Part shown: piece after piece, positions 11,441-23,519 of the stretch
How the letters are laid out: each line of letters opens with the position of its first letter
How positions within the stretch are numbered: the stretch's first letter is position 1
Assembly: GCA_037179385.1 (NCBI GenBank)
Contig: CM074194.1
Span: 1,629,001-1,693,000 of the forward strand
Length of the DNA: 64,000 bases
From: Holothuria scabra
Lineage: Eukaryota; Echinodermata; Holothuroidea; Aspidochirotida; Holothuriidae
Direction of reading: 5' to 3'
Made by a program: the position numbers and the translations under genes
Notes under the pieces: generated by a model
Databases searched by the model: none
Told to the model about the DNA's origin: nothing
Seen by the model: only the letters and a program-made list of their open reading frames with translations

Positions 11441-12919
11441 TGTTTACGATCATACATACACAATCGCTGAAGTCGACGTTGTTTTTTATACTTGTCTGTT
11501 ATGTTTCGCGGAGGTTAGGTCCTTTTTTGTGGTTTAACATTTCATCCATCCTTTATTAAAATATAGATCGTCGCGGAACAGGAATTTATAACATAGCTTT
11601 GGACCCAACATGTAGTTTTGCTCCGATAAACGCCTGGAATATTTGGAATTAACTTCTTATTGGTTACTCTAATAAAGAAAGAAAAATATGTTTTAATTGT
11701 TCCATCCTTACACAAAGGTGGTTTTTCTACAATCCTCGACGAAGATACATGTACCAAACCTCGCTCCCCGCATCAATGTTGAATTAGTTTCAGGACGTCT
11801 TGTGCTCCCTCAACAATGAATGGGGAAATGGGGGAAGTGGGAGAGCGGGAGCGCAGGGAATGGTGGTCCATTCATTGATTGTTTTGCTTGCTTTGTCTCG
11901 TCATTTTTGTTGAGGATTACAGCTGGCGCCATGCATCCCCATTTACCCCTTTAATGCATACGTTGCAATCATATATGAAGAACAACCGTACTTATAGACC
12001 AGTCTGAATAAATTTTACACCAATAGATATTTCTTAGAGTAAATTAACAACTATGTAACTATCTTGTAGATATCGATCTGGTGCAACGAAATTGTTTTAA
12101 TTAATTTTTGGTGACTTTTCTTGTTCACCTCTACCGAGATGTTATAAACAGATTAAATAGTATGTTTGTTCATTGCGTTATCATATGGCTGTTTTTGTGC
12201 ACCGTACTTAAATACTTGATCTGTGTTCTTCAACTACGCATGTCAAGTACAATTAAGACGTTCTTGGAAAATTGTGTACTTTGACTGTATATGACACGTG
12301 GTCACATTTCCTTTACTCACAAACAACAGCATGAATAATTTCCTACTTGAAAATATCTTGAATATCCTTTACGCCCACATGAAGTTTGAGGGGCACGCAA
12401 AAAGTTGGTATGGGCCCACCACAGGACCACTTCCCGGCCCAGTCTTGTGGTTCTAAGATAAACTTCAGCTGTGCTAATCTATATGAAGTTCTATACCAGC
12501 ATAAATCATTTTAATTACGCGGAACGCCACGAACAGTAAGAGAGCAGAATATAACGTAAAACTCATACCAAATATGCCACCCACCTTTCCCAAATTTTAA
12601 ATGACGCCACTCATTTCCGAGAGTTAGCGGAATTTCTCATTTTGTGATGTCCAATTTTTGTTTATATTTTTAAATATCATGGTACACGAGAGAGTGTTCG
12701 GTAGACTAAAATTTACTACAGTCCATCCAACGTAACGATAAAGGAGGCGATCGTTATGGATTTGCTCGTCGCCCTCTGGCCTTCAAAGGTACTTAAGAGA
12801 TATATTCTAATCAATTTTTCTGTTGGTTATCATACACTGTGATATAATATAACAAAGTCAAATTCGTTCCTTTAAATTTTCAAATTTAAATTTGCGAGTT
12901 TTAGTTATATCCTGGGTAA
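11441..12919. other. No gene seen
   Basis: A small inverted repeat flanks a G-rich loop at 11814-11877 (CAATGAATGG and its complement). The rest shows no recognisable feature. Confidence 0.45.
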
Positions 12920-13545
12920 TTAAAGGCCTAATTCTCTCACCCCAAACAGTTCCAATTCCCCTCAGGGGCTCATTGAGTTGATATAGATAACTCAATGAGA
13001 GTGTCACAGGGTCAATATCACATGAAAGTGCTTATAATTAGCATAAAAAGTCAATTTTCTATCTAAAAGTATCAGAAGAAGTTATTTTTTTTTCAATTTT
13101 GTGGTGTTCTGACTTGAAACCATTTTGTGCATAATTTGAAAAAGTGTTTGGTCATATTTTTTGAAAAACTGAATTGAACCAAGTTCTCACTCAGTAGCAC
13201 GTGTTCAAAATATGGGGATTGTCGAAGTTTTGACCATTTGTCATTGGCATTTGAAGAAATCTTTACAGGTTTGGGAAATAATTGTTGAATTTCATAAACC
13301 AACTCAATGAGTCCCTTTAAGCCCCTCCCACAACTGTCTAAAACTCATCCTTAGCCATTCACAATCTCAGTACATTTTTTCAGGGCGAGTAAACAAGACC
13401 CCAATGAGTAATAAAAACACGCTCAGTATTGCACATTCTGTGACGGTAATTCAAGCTACAGTGCTCTGCATTTTTTTAACTTGATGTCAATCAAAGAGCT
13501 TTGCCAATTTAGGATTTCTGTGGACTGCTGGGAAATTCTTAATTT
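12920..13545 (-). mobile_element. TTAA-type MITE, family B copy 1 (interrupted by family A)
   Basis: The left part at 12924-12963 reads AGGCC...CTCTCACCCCAAACAG, matching the terminus at the far end of the copy at 22517-22818 in reverse orientation. The right part resumes at 13317 with TTAAGCCCCTCCCACA and continues to about 13545 (words ACAATCTCAG and TTTCTGTGGACT). Between them sits a complete family A element. The 3' terminus is missing. The left end has TTAA at 12920-12923. Confidence 0.75.
12964..13316 (+). mobile_element. TTAA-type MITE, family A copy 1, nested in family B
   Basis: It starts AGGGGCTCATTGAGTTG and ends CAACTCAATGAGTCCCT followed by TTAA. It is about 353 bp, with inverted termini and a non-coding AT-rich interior. 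Copies 2 and 3 are at 20842-21207 and 28678-29036. The right flank TTAAGCCCCTC is family B sequence, seen in reverse orientation at 17577-17587. The left flank lacks the expected TTAA and about ten bases of family B, so a small deletion accompanied or followed insertion. Confidence 0.85.
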
Positions 13546-13890
13546 GCAAAGAGAGTTGACTGACTTTAAATAAAAGAATTCCATGAAAATGGGGCGCCTC
13601 ATGAGCATAATCCGGGCGCATTTTAAATGGTAGAAAATGTGATCCAATCTTTTCGCCTCTTCTCTTAAAGCTGTTTTCTTTAATTTAAGCCTTCTTCTAA
13701 ACACTTTAGCTCCCACTTTCTACGCATTTGCAGTGTCTGATCCAAAAACCCATTTTATAACGCATTTAGTTGTTTCACACTTAGTGCTCAGTAGCTCATT
13801 TTTCTAAGAGCTTGAATGTGTTTACGAAATGGGGGCAAAATAAGTGTAAGACACCTAAACACGTTTCTGCTAGAAAACTGGTATTAGAAC
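13546..13890. other. No feature seen
   Basis: No gene or repeat was recognised beyond the truncated MITE to the left. Confidence 0.45.
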
Positions 13891-14082
13891 ATAAACGTCA
13901 GTGCTGTAGTCTAGTCCGCAGTCGGATTCGTGACTTCATAATTTGAGCTACTCAGCCATAGAGGTTAATTTTTTTCCTCCACAAGGACTCAAGTCTGAGT
14001 GCTGACTTGAGTCCTTGAAAATCGAAAATTGCCGGACTCGTGATTCGAAGTCTCCGGACTCGACTACAGCTCTAATAAAAAT
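13891..14082. mobile_element. hAT-type MITE, family F copy 1 (13899-14074)
   Basis: The 176-bp element begins CAGTGCTGTAGTCTAGTCCG, and its right end, reverse complemented, reads GCTGTAGTCGAGTCCGG. The interior repeats the GACTCRAGTCC-like word in both orientations. The flanks ATAAACGT (13891-13898) and ATAAAAAT (14075-14082) agree at 6 of 8 positions, as expected for a decayed 8-bp hAT target duplication. Copy 2 at 57639-57813 has the same length within one base. Confidence 0.75.
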
Positions 14083-14264
14083 TACCATTGGCTTACTGAA
14101 TATTAGTCCCCGCCCACTGAAAAATATCCCCCTCTCGAAACTTTTAACCCCCAATCTTTATCTTGGATAGCTACGGGTCTAGCAGCTAGTGAAACACCAA
14201 TGTAAGAAACCACTGATGGTCAGGGGAGTCTCTAAAAACCCTGAGTACATTGTACACATATCAG
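14083..14264. other. No clear feature
   Basis: Short hAT-terminus-like words (CCCCGCCCACTG near 14110) suggest debris. No complete element. Confidence 0.3.
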
Positions 14265-14480
14265 GATACATGCGTGGCAACATGTTGCGCAAAACACCTC
14301 AGTGTCCGAAAATGTTGCCAGTGTATGTGAGAGCAGACACAAGCGGCGACATCTGTCGCAACTTGTCTGCGCGACATGTGTTCAGTGTACACAGGGGCAA
14401 AACATTTGTGACCAGTTGTGTCTGCATCATGCTGCGACACATGTGTACTGAAGTGTGCCCAGTGTTCACAGGACTTGAGT
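14265..14480. repeat. CATGT/ACATG palindrome-rich repeat
   Basis: Words such as CAACATGTTGCG, CGACATGTG, CGACACATGTGTACTG and GTGTWCACAGG recur on both strands within about 200 bp. This is an imperfect palindrome-rich block, probably an old MITE core. No termini or target duplication were found. Confidence 0.35.
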
Positions 14481-15953
14481 GGGAGAGGGAATAAATTTGC
14501 CCATCAGTCAATACCTGAGTCACCACTCCCCCACACTTCGCACATTTGCCCCGTTTCATTTCTGCTATCCTCGTTCTCACAGATATTCATCCTTTTTAAG
14601 ACTTTACTATCTAGCATAGAAGAAAAAGGGAAATTCTCCCATGCCCTCTTGGTTGTGATACTGCCTCAGATATGCACAGAAGGAATCTCCGGTTGTTAAT
14701 TAACATTACCACAAGTTGTACTAATTGGACCATTCACTCATTATGTATCTATCTTTTATTGTAACCTGTCGGTAAATCCTCAAATGTTCTATCTTTTCCG
14801 TGGTTTAATAAAAGATCTGACTCTCCAAGTCGACGGAAATCCTTGTTAGACTCTTATACGGTGAGCAATGTTGAAATCAAATTCGTGGAATCAACACCCG
14901 AGACTGCTGTCAGACAGCGCCTTCTGCATGTGTAGATGTGTAGTGTATACACTGCCCTTTACGCAGGATTGTAATACTCACACTTGCAGACAGCTTGTGG
15001 GATCTTACTAAATTAATTTTTCATGATTTAAGATAAATATATATAATAAGACCCATCAAATTAAGTCCATTCGTTTTGTTCCCATTTTTAACAAAGAGTC
15101 GATTTCTTTCCCTTGCCTAGAAATGATTCGTTGGAAGCAGTGAACAAGTCAGGCGAGTTTGTTACTGGCCGCAAGTAAGGGTGTCGACCACTTGAAACAG
15201 AAGGTTACAGACTCTAGCAGGTGACTCCGAATTTAACTGTATGCAGACATGTAATTACTCCCAAAGGGAGTTTCAACCCAAAGGAACATTATGAAGGTAA
15301 ATGCACCAAAACTTGGCAATGTAACCGTGAAAATATAGGCTATACATTTATTTTATAAGCCTATAGGAACCTTATGAGATAAATTTCTAAATTTCAGTAA
15401 AGTTCAATGTGATATTTTTTATGTTAATCATGGAAATTCCAAAATGACGAAACAGAAAATTCAGATGAATACTAAGCAATTAAGTAAGTATGCACGAAGA
15501 AATCAGGAATGATTATTGCTTCAAATGGAAAGCTTGATTTTCATTCATAAATCCACTGCTTTACACAATCCCACGACTTTTTACATTGTTCCTAAATCCG
15601 AACAAACTTCCTGTTATACAGCCTGAATTTAATCAGAGACTTCAGCTCAACGGCATTATTAAGGTCAATGAACCTTGGTCTCTTACGTATACACTGAGGT
15701 TTTGTTCCTCTATAGTGCTTTATCTTTACCCCGAAAAATCTCCTCTCCCGGATAAATTCCCCGCAATTTTTCATCCTTCCACCCCCACCCCCTCGGCAAA
15801 GTTCTGCATACCTAAAATTTCACACCCGCACAATCTCCGACGATCATGCATGACAATTGGACCCAATTCCTACAATCAACTGAAAAACAACTTTCCCACC
15901 TTAAATTTGAAACAACTGTCTCCGGTGGGGACTTTCCGGGATCTCTCTCTACA
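14481..15953. other. No gene seen
   Basis: A 131-codon frame at 15586-15981 (+) has no recognisable domain. It overlaps an antisense frame and runs into the hAT-like terminus at 15954, so it is treated as chance. Confidence 0.4.
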
Positions 15954-16970
15954 CAGTGGCGTATATACCAGCCTCACATGAGTGTCACACTAACACCCCA
16001 CCCCCCCCCCACTTCCCCTTGTGGAAGATTAGAGAACGTTCAGTTCGTGCAATGGGGGAGAGAATTCATTAAAAGTGCCCCTCAATTCCACGCTGAGTAA
16101 AAAATCCTGCATACGCGGCGAAAGATGTTTTCATTGGGAGGGGGCACAAGTTTTCCGCAGCGGACATAATGTTCACGCCGTAAGGCGTCTGGTTTTGCGC
16201 GAAGCGCAAAACCCAATTGTCGTGGGGCCCAGGGGCCCGCTTAAGAGCCCCAGGTGGGGTCCAGGGGCAAAGCCCCGGTAGGGGTACAGGGCGGGAAGCT
16301 TCCGGAAGCTCAGCGGTTTTAGTGATTTGAGAGGCTACAAAATGATCGAAAATCATATTCAAATTAAGGATTCTAAACTATGAATTTAATTCAGGAGTGG
16401 GGTGAGGTAAGGGACGAGAATGGAATCGTGAAGTACTATGGCATTTGATTAAGGAGAAACATACTTTACAGTAATGTTAGGGAGTAAAGCCAAAATGTTG
16501 AAGCTATTCAAAATTGAACATGTGGTTAATAATTTGAGACAGGACATTTTTAAGAGATCCGAAGTGTTTTGGGGCATTTAATCAATAGGGAGTTCTATTT
16601 AAAATCCCGAGGCAATATGCGTGGGGTCCAGGGGCCCGCAAAAGGTCCCGGAAGATCTGACATTTTAGGCTTTTTAGTGGACTCAATGGAAGCAAACAAG
16701 TACCTTTTTATAGGTAATTCTAATTATCCTAAAAGGGACATGATTACTGAGGCAAATGTATGTCATAGGGGCCAACAGGGGGACTGGGGACATGCCCCTC
16801 GTTCAGTAAGTTTAAAAGGCCCGGATTTGAGAAGAAGAAAGATAATTTCAAAAAGAAAGATAGCAAAAGGTTTTATTTTAACTGTTTGAAGGGCGAAAAT
16901 AAACTCCCTTACAGGTTATCGTTAATGTGTGGGTCCAGGGGGCGAAACCCCCGGAAGCTTTGCAACTTTT
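15954..16970 (+). mobile_element. hAT-like debris with repeated GGTCCAGGGGC modules
   Basis: A CAGTGGCGTATATACCAG-type terminus opens at 15954. A perfect 10-bp stem hairpin, GGTTTTGCGC-GAA-GCGCAAAACC, lies at about 16190-16212. The module GTGGGGTCCAGGGGC followed by GCCCC or CCCGC recurs at about 16223-16276, 16621-16640 and 16930-16960, two of them with a GGAAGCTT-like tail. Such modules are common inside non-autonomous DNA transposons. No right terminus was identified and no transposase frame exists. Confidence 0.5.
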
Positions 16971-17390
16971 GCACTCTGAAAAGAAATAATTGAGCCAAAG
17001 AATAGCCAAAATGTAATAAAAACAACTTAAATTTGTTTAATTACATTTTTAAAAAATTATTTTGAGATATTCAGATTAAGCCACGACACAGAGATGCGTA
17101 TATTTTGGAATAAAAAAAACGTTTCTAACCCCTAGTTGAACCGCGTTAATGAGAGAAAAATGACTAAGCCTACCTCATTCTGGCTTTCAGTCCTTTAGCA
17201 ATACCGGGAGGTTATATTAGATCTCCCTGACAATAAACATTAAAGTTATCAATAACGGACTGGAAAACAAAATTCCCTTTTTAACCGCTATCTCTTTTGT
17301 GGGATGGGATTTTATTTCTAACTTTTATTATTTTATTTACATGTCTGTAACCAATTCTGTTAAAAACAGTCAATTTTCAACTCAATTAAT
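16971..17390. other. No feature seen
   Basis: AT-rich DNA without a recognisable gene or repeat. Confidence 0.5.
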
Positions 17391-17640
17391 GAAGTAGTCC
17401 ACAGAAATTTCCACTACTCTGATTGACAGCAAGATCAAAAAGTGTAGGGTACTGTAGCTTGTATTACACAGCACAGTACTGTACCGAGAGTGTTTTACTT
17501 ACACAGTAGGGTCATGTAGACTCACCCTGAAGCAAAACTGAGATTGTGTCTGGATTGAACATGAACTTTATGTGTGAGGGGCTTAAGTAAGTAGGTGGGA
17601 AGAATTGGAACTATTTGGGGAAAGAGGATTAGGCCTTTAA
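17391..17640 (+). mobile_element. TTAA-type MITE, family B copy 2 (5' truncated)
   Basis: It matches the copy at 22517-22818 from the GTCCACAGAAATTTC region through GAGAGTGTTTT, CACCCTGAAGCAA and ACTGAGATTGTG. It ends TTTGGGGAAAGAGGATTAGG followed by CCT and TTAA (17637-17640). The left terminus is missing. Non-coding. Confidence 0.75.
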
Positions 17641-18306
17641 GTTTATGCAATTTATGGACATATGCAAGTAACAGGTGGAATGACCTCGACTCAAAACTCG
17701 CGAAAAGGTCAGTAGGTTTGGACCTTCCAGGGGGTCAAGTACTGGTCATACTTGTTTATTTTGGACTAATGAGTTAACAACACGCACATAAACGATGTAT
17801 GTATGCGGGGCGAATACCGGTTGGAAAAATGAGTAAGGAGGAGATGCAAAGCATCATGGTCCATTGTAAATACATATTTAGAAATAATAGGGTTGGAAAA
17901 CAAGACTCAGCTGAACAGTTCGGGAGATCCCCGTTTCATGGGGAAATTAATTTTCATGCAATTGGGAGAATATTTTGCTATGGGTGGCGCCATTTTCAAA
18001 TATCTATCATGTTTGTGTTTGTAAATTCGTTGTTGAAGGTTTCTTGTAGTTTCGCCCTTTGTGTCTTACTTATGATGTCATATTTAAATAAAACTCATTT
18101 GTTAAACAAATCGACGACTGTGAAAAGGTAGACCCTAAGTGTTCTTAAATGTTTATACCGTTGAGACATTTAAATTTTTGCCCGATATGGGGAAAACTCT
18201 TTCCTCCCTAAACGCTAAATGCGATCAGACGAAAAAGGGGAACGGTTCCCCTGGATAACATTTCCAAGAAACTGAAGTTATACTTTCTCAGTTGGCGTTT
18301 GGAGCC
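17641..18306. other. No gene seen
   Basis: A 110-codon frame at 17799-18131 (+) shows no recognisable domain. Nothing else stands out. Confidence 0.4.
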
Positions 18307-18485
18307 CCTTTAACAGTCTTCTTCCTACGCCCCTCAGAGAATAGGTCCGCATGCTACGTACATAAATCTCAATTTACGTATACCATGCATGAATGGGGTA
18401 CTTTAACAGCTTGCTTCCTACGCCCCTCAGAGGATTAAGTCAGTTTGCTGCGTTTTTAATCTCAATATGCCTATACCATATGTGT
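18307..18485 (+). repeat. 93-bp tandem dimer
   Basis: TTTAACAG at 18309 and at 18402 start two copies of the same unit. Both share TTCCTACGCCCCTCAGAG and AATCTCAAT, and both end in a TATACCAT word. The copies are clearly diverged. The CTACGCCCCTCAGAG word recalls a hAT terminus, so the unit may be transposon-derived. Confidence 0.65.
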
Positions 18486-18814
18486 CGGCTGGGTGTCTCA
18501 GTTATTATTACTGTAAAATTATTGTTGTAACTGGAAATTAATCAACTAGAGAATTTGTGGGTAGTGTTTCGGCATTTATCGTCGTGATCGAAACAACGTT
18601 CACGGAATCTTTTTCGTAGCTTAATGGACTGACCGCCAAATATTCCATTCCTCAGACTAAGAATTCTAGAACATTTTCCAAAACTTCAAAGGAAGTTCTA
18701 TAATAACGAGTCCCATAATAAATGAACAGAACTCACTTCAAGGGGCAAACATGAGTTTTAGAGCGAATACAAACCTTTTGTTTTAGCATTTCTTTTTTTC
18801 CTTTTTAACTGATT
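18486..18814. other. No feature seen
   Basis: No gene or repeat recognised. Confidence 0.5.
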
Positions 18815-19290
18815 ATTTACCGAAATCAATAAATATTGAAGAGGGTTACTTTCAAGTGAGGAGAATTCTTGATTCTGTGTTAACTGCTGTTGAACGGGGA
18901 ATTTTGAAATTTTGATCGGATAACAAACATTCCACACAGATGCAAGATTAGACAGCCTTAGCGACCAATCACAACATCAGACAGATCATTTGTTTTCTTA
19001 GTTTTAACTCTATACAGTGGTGCAGAATTAAAGTCGGTGTGGAAATGGGTTCTCTTTGTGTTACTGGGCTTCGCTTTTTCTGCTGAGTATTGATGAATCT
19101 GAGCAGCCATGGCAGTAATGGTGACCATTAGTGGGGACCTTCAGCCTTAAATCGTCTTAATTTTTATTGACAATATACCATTCTAAATCCTAATATTCAG
19201 TAAAACTGAGCAAATCAAGGAGTACTTTAGTGAGCAAACATCATCAATGATACATTAAAGCAAAGAACTTGAAAGACTGGAAATCGGAAT
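18815..19290 (+). repeat. Dispersed repeat, family D, copy 2
   Basis: 18815-18960 aligns with 4028-4190 and with 23060-23150 (words TTCTGTGTTAA and CACACAGATGCAAGATTAGA versus CACATAGATACAAGA). 19205-19290 aligns with 23785-23875 through AAATCAA, CATAATCATC/ACATCATCAATG and AGCAAAGAAYTTGAA. Old, mosaic and non-coding. Confidence 0.45.
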
Positions 19291-19874
19291 TTGCATAGCA
19301 AATACGAACTAATCTTTGTAAAACAGAGGTGTTTGTAGGCTTAAGTGTTTTCAGATATAACGTTAAAATAATTTAATTACTTTACAAGAATGAAGAAACA
19401 CCTGAAAATGATGAGGGCTTGGCCTTTATCTCAGTGACTTCCTAATAGATGCCTGCATATTATACCAATTTCAATTTTGAGAACAGACTCAGCATGAGTG
19501 GGTTGTATTTTTCCCAAAATATTTCAAGTTCAGTGAACCTTTAATTAACGTGGAGGTTCAGTGGCAGAGAACCTCAATGATGAATATTTTTCATTTTGGA
19601 ACACAGCTTATGTTTTTGTGTGAACGTTTTTGAAGTCCTAAATAGTCCACTGAACCACAGTCAAAATGACTGTTTACGAATGCAAGTTTTTTGACAGTTA
19701 GTTATAGCAAAGTCTGACTTTAGGCTTACGTTTTTGGCTTCACTCACAGAATAAAAACCTAGAGCTGGCTTGCTCCCTGTACTGTGAGGCGAAATGAAGA
19801 TTTAAGGGCGCTGCACTCAAAAAGAACACCTACACTGTCCTTTTATATCAAAAGAGCACACTGGATACAACGGC
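19291..19874. other. No feature seen
   Basis: A short hairpin, GAGGTTC-AGTGGCAGA-GAACCTC, near 19553-19575 is the only structure noted. Confidence 0.4.
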
Positions 19875-20007
19875 TCCATAAATTTGGCCAGTTGGGGGCA
19901 CCAACGGGGGCATGGGGGAATTCCCCCAGTCAGAACCCTTTGCCGCCGCCCCACCAAACAGACCTCCCCCCCCCCCTCACTCATCTCCCAAAGTACAGTG
20001 GCCTGAC
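19875..20007 (-). mobile_element. hAT-like terminal fragment
   Basis: Read on the minus strand it starts CAGGCCACTGTAC, then runs through a G-rich stretch and the hairpin-like GGGGGAATTCCCCC. This is typical of the end of a non-autonomous hAT-like element. The other end was not found. Confidence 0.4.
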
Positions 20008-20537
20008 ATGAGTTTTCTAGGCATAGCGTTACAAAAAATAATCCTCCGAAAAGGTTGAACCATTCCAAAATTTTTAAAAGTAAAACAGTTTTTTACAACT
20101 TCCTGCCATGAAAACTTTTTATTGGAGCCCAAGCTTGTGTCGTGCTATTTATACGCCACCCATAAGTCCACTAGCCTCACACCGAAACTCTTTCACTCTG
20201 TGTAGTCATCGGGCATAGACTTTTGATTTAGTCGCTTACATATACGTTTTTCCTGTCTTAGAACCGTATTTGTTAAAGTAAGTCAACGGCACTCAGTCAC
20301 TGTGAGTAGGCTATACACTTTCACCAGAACAGATTTCGCATTAGGCCTATGAGTAAAAATTCACTTGAAAGACACTGAGTTGGCACAGTTCCACTATCAC
20401 ATGTATGCATAAGTAGCCTGCCCATATGGCGACAACAGGATAGGCTAATTACTTATTATCATTTGAAATCATTGCACCCGATGATGGATTGTGAAACAGA
20501 ACATACCTATCATGAGGCTTAATTTTTGACTCAGAAA
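20008..20537. other. No feature seen
   Basis: Unique-looking DNA with TAGGCCTA-like words. No gene. Confidence 0.45.
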
Positions 20538-20765
20538 TTTTGCTAAAACCTTGAAACTGCTGGGGGCTTCTGCTTCTGGACCTCCTCAGGGTCTTTACCC
20601 CTGGACTTCATCAGCGGCCCTTTTGAACCAAAACGACAATCGCGCGAATATATTTGCCCATGAGTTTCTAGTGCCTTCAACCCCCACCACCCCACCCCAC
20701 CATCCGTAACCCCATCCCCCACCCCTCCCCCATCCACTTTAATATTCAGGTCCCGCTACTAGGCT
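20538..20765 (-). mobile_element. hAT-like fragment, C-rich
   Basis: On the minus strand the GGTCCAGGGGTAAAGACCC module at about 20580-20611 matches the modules near 16254 and 16930. A GTAGCGGGACC-like end lies at about 20752-20762. C-rich simple sequence lies between them. No coding frame. Confidence 0.4.
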
Positions 20766-20841
20766 TAATTGACTTCTTGTGGGAAACTGGTAATATTTAA
20801 AAAAACGCAAAATATTGGAAAGTACATGGGAGATGTTTTAA

Positions 20842-21207
20842 GGGGCTCATTGAGTTGATATATATACCGCATCTAATGAGAGTTTTAAATGGTCAGTATC
20901 TCATGACAATGCTTGTAATTAGCATAATAAGCCAAGTTTCATATCCAATAGTTAAGGGGAAAGCTTAAATTTCGAATTTTGTGGTGTCCTAAGTTGCAAC
21001 GCGGGTTTTGTGCCTATTTGAAAAAGTGTCTGGTCACAAATTTTTGAAAACCGAATGTAACCTCAAAGTACTCACTCATATAACAGTTATTTGTATACCC
21101 GGCAGTGGGGATTGTCTTAGTTTGACCATTTTTCATTGTTATGTGAAGAAAACTTTACAGGTTTGGAAAAAAATGTTGAATTTCATGAACCAACTCAATG
21201 AGCTGCT
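20842..21207 (+). mobile_element. TTAA-type MITE, family A copy 2
   Basis: It starts GGGGCTCATTGAGTTGATAT after TTAA (20838-20841), ends AACCAACTCAATGAGCTGCT and is followed by TTAA (21208-21211). The 366-bp non-coding body is similar throughout to copies at 12964 and 28678 (GTCTGGTCAC, GGGGATTGTC and TTTGACCATTT words). Confidence 0.9.
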
Positions 21208-21211
21208 TTAA

Positions 21212-22465
21212 AGGAAAAATTAATTGGTGCAACAAATGTTGATAAGAAAATAAGTTTCGCGGGACAACTGCACATACGTAATCCGCATGTACAGTGTTGC
21301 GCGAAAGAGGCGTGCGTAAGTACGTGAGATCAACAACTTGTTTACAACGCCACGGTCAGTGTTAGGGTTGTTTCTTCAATTTGCCTCAAAACACATCATT
21401 GTCAGTTAGCGCGAAGCCAGTTCAGTTCAATGATTTTAAAATTCTGTGGCTTCACTATGGTTTCACCTCCTGAAGCTGGGACCATGTTGAGATACAACTA
21501 CAGAACACGCTGTCAGTGGAACTTTTATCCAATTCAAAATTATAGAAGTGTAGCATCCCCAGGCCACATTTCAAAAGTATGCAATGTTGAATCAGAACTG
21601 TGTGGGAATAATACTTTATTGCAAAATTTGCTAAAATGTCTTGTAAAAGAACTTGTGCTATAGTCACTGAAAAATGAACCCTTATTCTCAGTGATCTGCA
21701 CTGAAGGTAAAAAGTGTCTACTGGGAGTAAGCAACAGCCATTATAAGGGAAACAGCAGCCCCCACCCCAAGTTGTAATATAGTCTAGTTGTCTGTCCTAT
21801 TTTTTGAATGGCTTCTAAGAATCATCTAACAATTTTTTCTTTCTAAATTCGAAATTTAGTATTGGATGAAATATTAACAAAAGTATGTAAAACTAAAAAG
21901 CTGTGACTTCGCCCTTTGCTTTCCTATATACTTTTTTATATGTTTAATAAAGTTTCGCGTGATGAATGAACCATGATATAATTCACCAAAATGTATATTT
22001 TTCTCTTCAGGTTCTGCCTGTTTAATTGATGTGGGGCCTTGCAGTAGTGTAAGTGCAACGCGGGTACATGTATACAGCGTTATGCATATGGCTTCTATAA
22101 TTCTGAACAAAGCAGCCGCAAAATGTTTGCCACGCAAAACAGCGCACCAAAGCTAGTAACCAGTCCATAGACATGTAATATGACTTATAAAGATAAACTA
22201 AAATGAAAACTTTTACTTCACTAAGGCAAGTGTATGAATCATTATCAGTGAACCAGATTACCAGCCTAATTTCAATTATCTTAAAAAAATATATAAACAT
22301 AGCTCAATGCGTCACAATCACGCATAGTCCTAATCCCTATATGCACACTTCGTGCTTAATGATTTATTTCTTCCGAGGGGCTTATGGATCTGTCTTTATT
22401 TGGGTGTGTGACAAATCACGGAATATGAAATACGATTCAAGGGATGGAGCCTGTGATGCTACGCA
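21212..22465. other. No gene seen
   Basis: Several frames of 64-95 codons overlap on both strands. None shows a recognisable domain. Confidence 0.45.
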
Positions 22466-23057
22466 ATTAAAGCTAATGGACTCGAGGTAGGCCCGACAAA
22501 ACAGACCATCACCTAAAGGGCCAATCCTCTAACCCCAAACTACGCTTCTTGTAGGGGGATAGGCTACAGAAACTCTCCATTGGCCCAGCTTTTTGATTGA
22601 CTGTTCATTCAAACAATGCAGATTACCAAAGCTTATAATACACAGCATGCACTATACTGAGAGTGTTTTGATTATACACACAGAGCTTTTCTATACTCAC
22701 CCCGAAGCAATAAACTGAGATTGTGACTGGATAAGGATGAATTTCACACAATTGTGGGAGGGGTTTAAGTAAGAAGGTTAGGAGAATTGGTACTGTTTGG
22801 GGTGAGAGAACTGGGCCTTTAACTTAGGGTTAAGGTAACAGTCAAACTGTTCAACTTCCGAGGTTCTATTTCACACCTATGATACTGCAATCAACACAAA
22901 TAATCTTTTTACGAGACTCTGTAAAAGGAGAAGGGACAGTCGTTGTGGGTGTAATCCTCGCGTAGGCCAATTAATAAGAAATATGTTAGGGTTCAGTAGC
23001 AGAACAAATGAATCGTATTGCCCTTCCCACTCAAGTCAGATGAAGGTCTTTTAGGTA
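22466..23057 (+). repeat. Duplicated segment G, copy 1 (interrupted by a MITE)
   Basis: 22466-22516 and 22823-23057 align with 23854-24130. Shared words include GACAAAACAGACCATCAC, CTATGATACTGCAATCAACA, TGTAATCCTCGCGTAGGCCA and CACTCAAGTCAGATGAAGGT (one-base differences allowed). The MITE at 22517-22818 is absent from the second copy. Two family D stretches and a SINE lie between the copies. Confidence 0.75.
22517..22818 (+). mobile_element. TTAA-type MITE, family B copy 3 (full length)
   Basis: 302 bp with inverted termini: AGGGCCAATCCTCTAACCCC at the left, and at the right the reverse complement of AGGCCCAGTTCTCTCACCCC. TTAA (22819-22822) follows the right end and CTAA precedes the left. 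Non-coding. The segment G copy 2 provides an empty-site comparison. This is the reference copy for family B. Confidence 0.9.
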
Positions 23058-23455
23058 AGAAGAAACTTTATTTCTGTGTTAATTACTTTTGGGAAGAGGA
23101 ATTTGTAATTTTGCTCAAGAAACAAAGTCCCACATAGATACAAGACCCCCTGTGGCAAATGCAAGGTGTGTGATGTTCTTATGACACTAATGCAATCACA
23201 TTGGTATAACAAAGGACTGTAGAGGATAAAGTTGTTTGTGTAGTGTAAAGAAAACAGAATACTTTCCATGAAAAAGAGGTTATGATGATATGGATGCATG
23301 CTAAACTTCACTTTTCGTTTACAAGGAAATTCTTTAATTGCTAATATCTTGAGAACGATGCATCAGATTTTAATAAAATTTGACCGGAATGCTCAAAATA
23401 AGTATTCCTTTAACATATCAAAACTTGATATGACCTTAAACTCTTCTTTTAAATC
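23058..23455 (+). repeat. Dispersed repeat, family D, copy 3
   Basis: Aligns with 3640-3965 over about 320 bp (words GCAATCACATT, CTAATATCTTGAGAACGATG, AATGCTCAAAATAAGTA and TTTAACATATCAAA) and at its start with 18850-18950. No frame of interest. Confidence 0.6.
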
Positions 23456-23519
23456 GACTTAATTATATCGTTTATATACAACTCTACGCCCTCATATTCA
23501 GTGAAATTGGGGAAATCAA

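Noticed and set aside
15586..15981. 131-codon plus-strand frame
   Set aside because: Runs into a hAT-like terminus and a C-run; no recognisable family.
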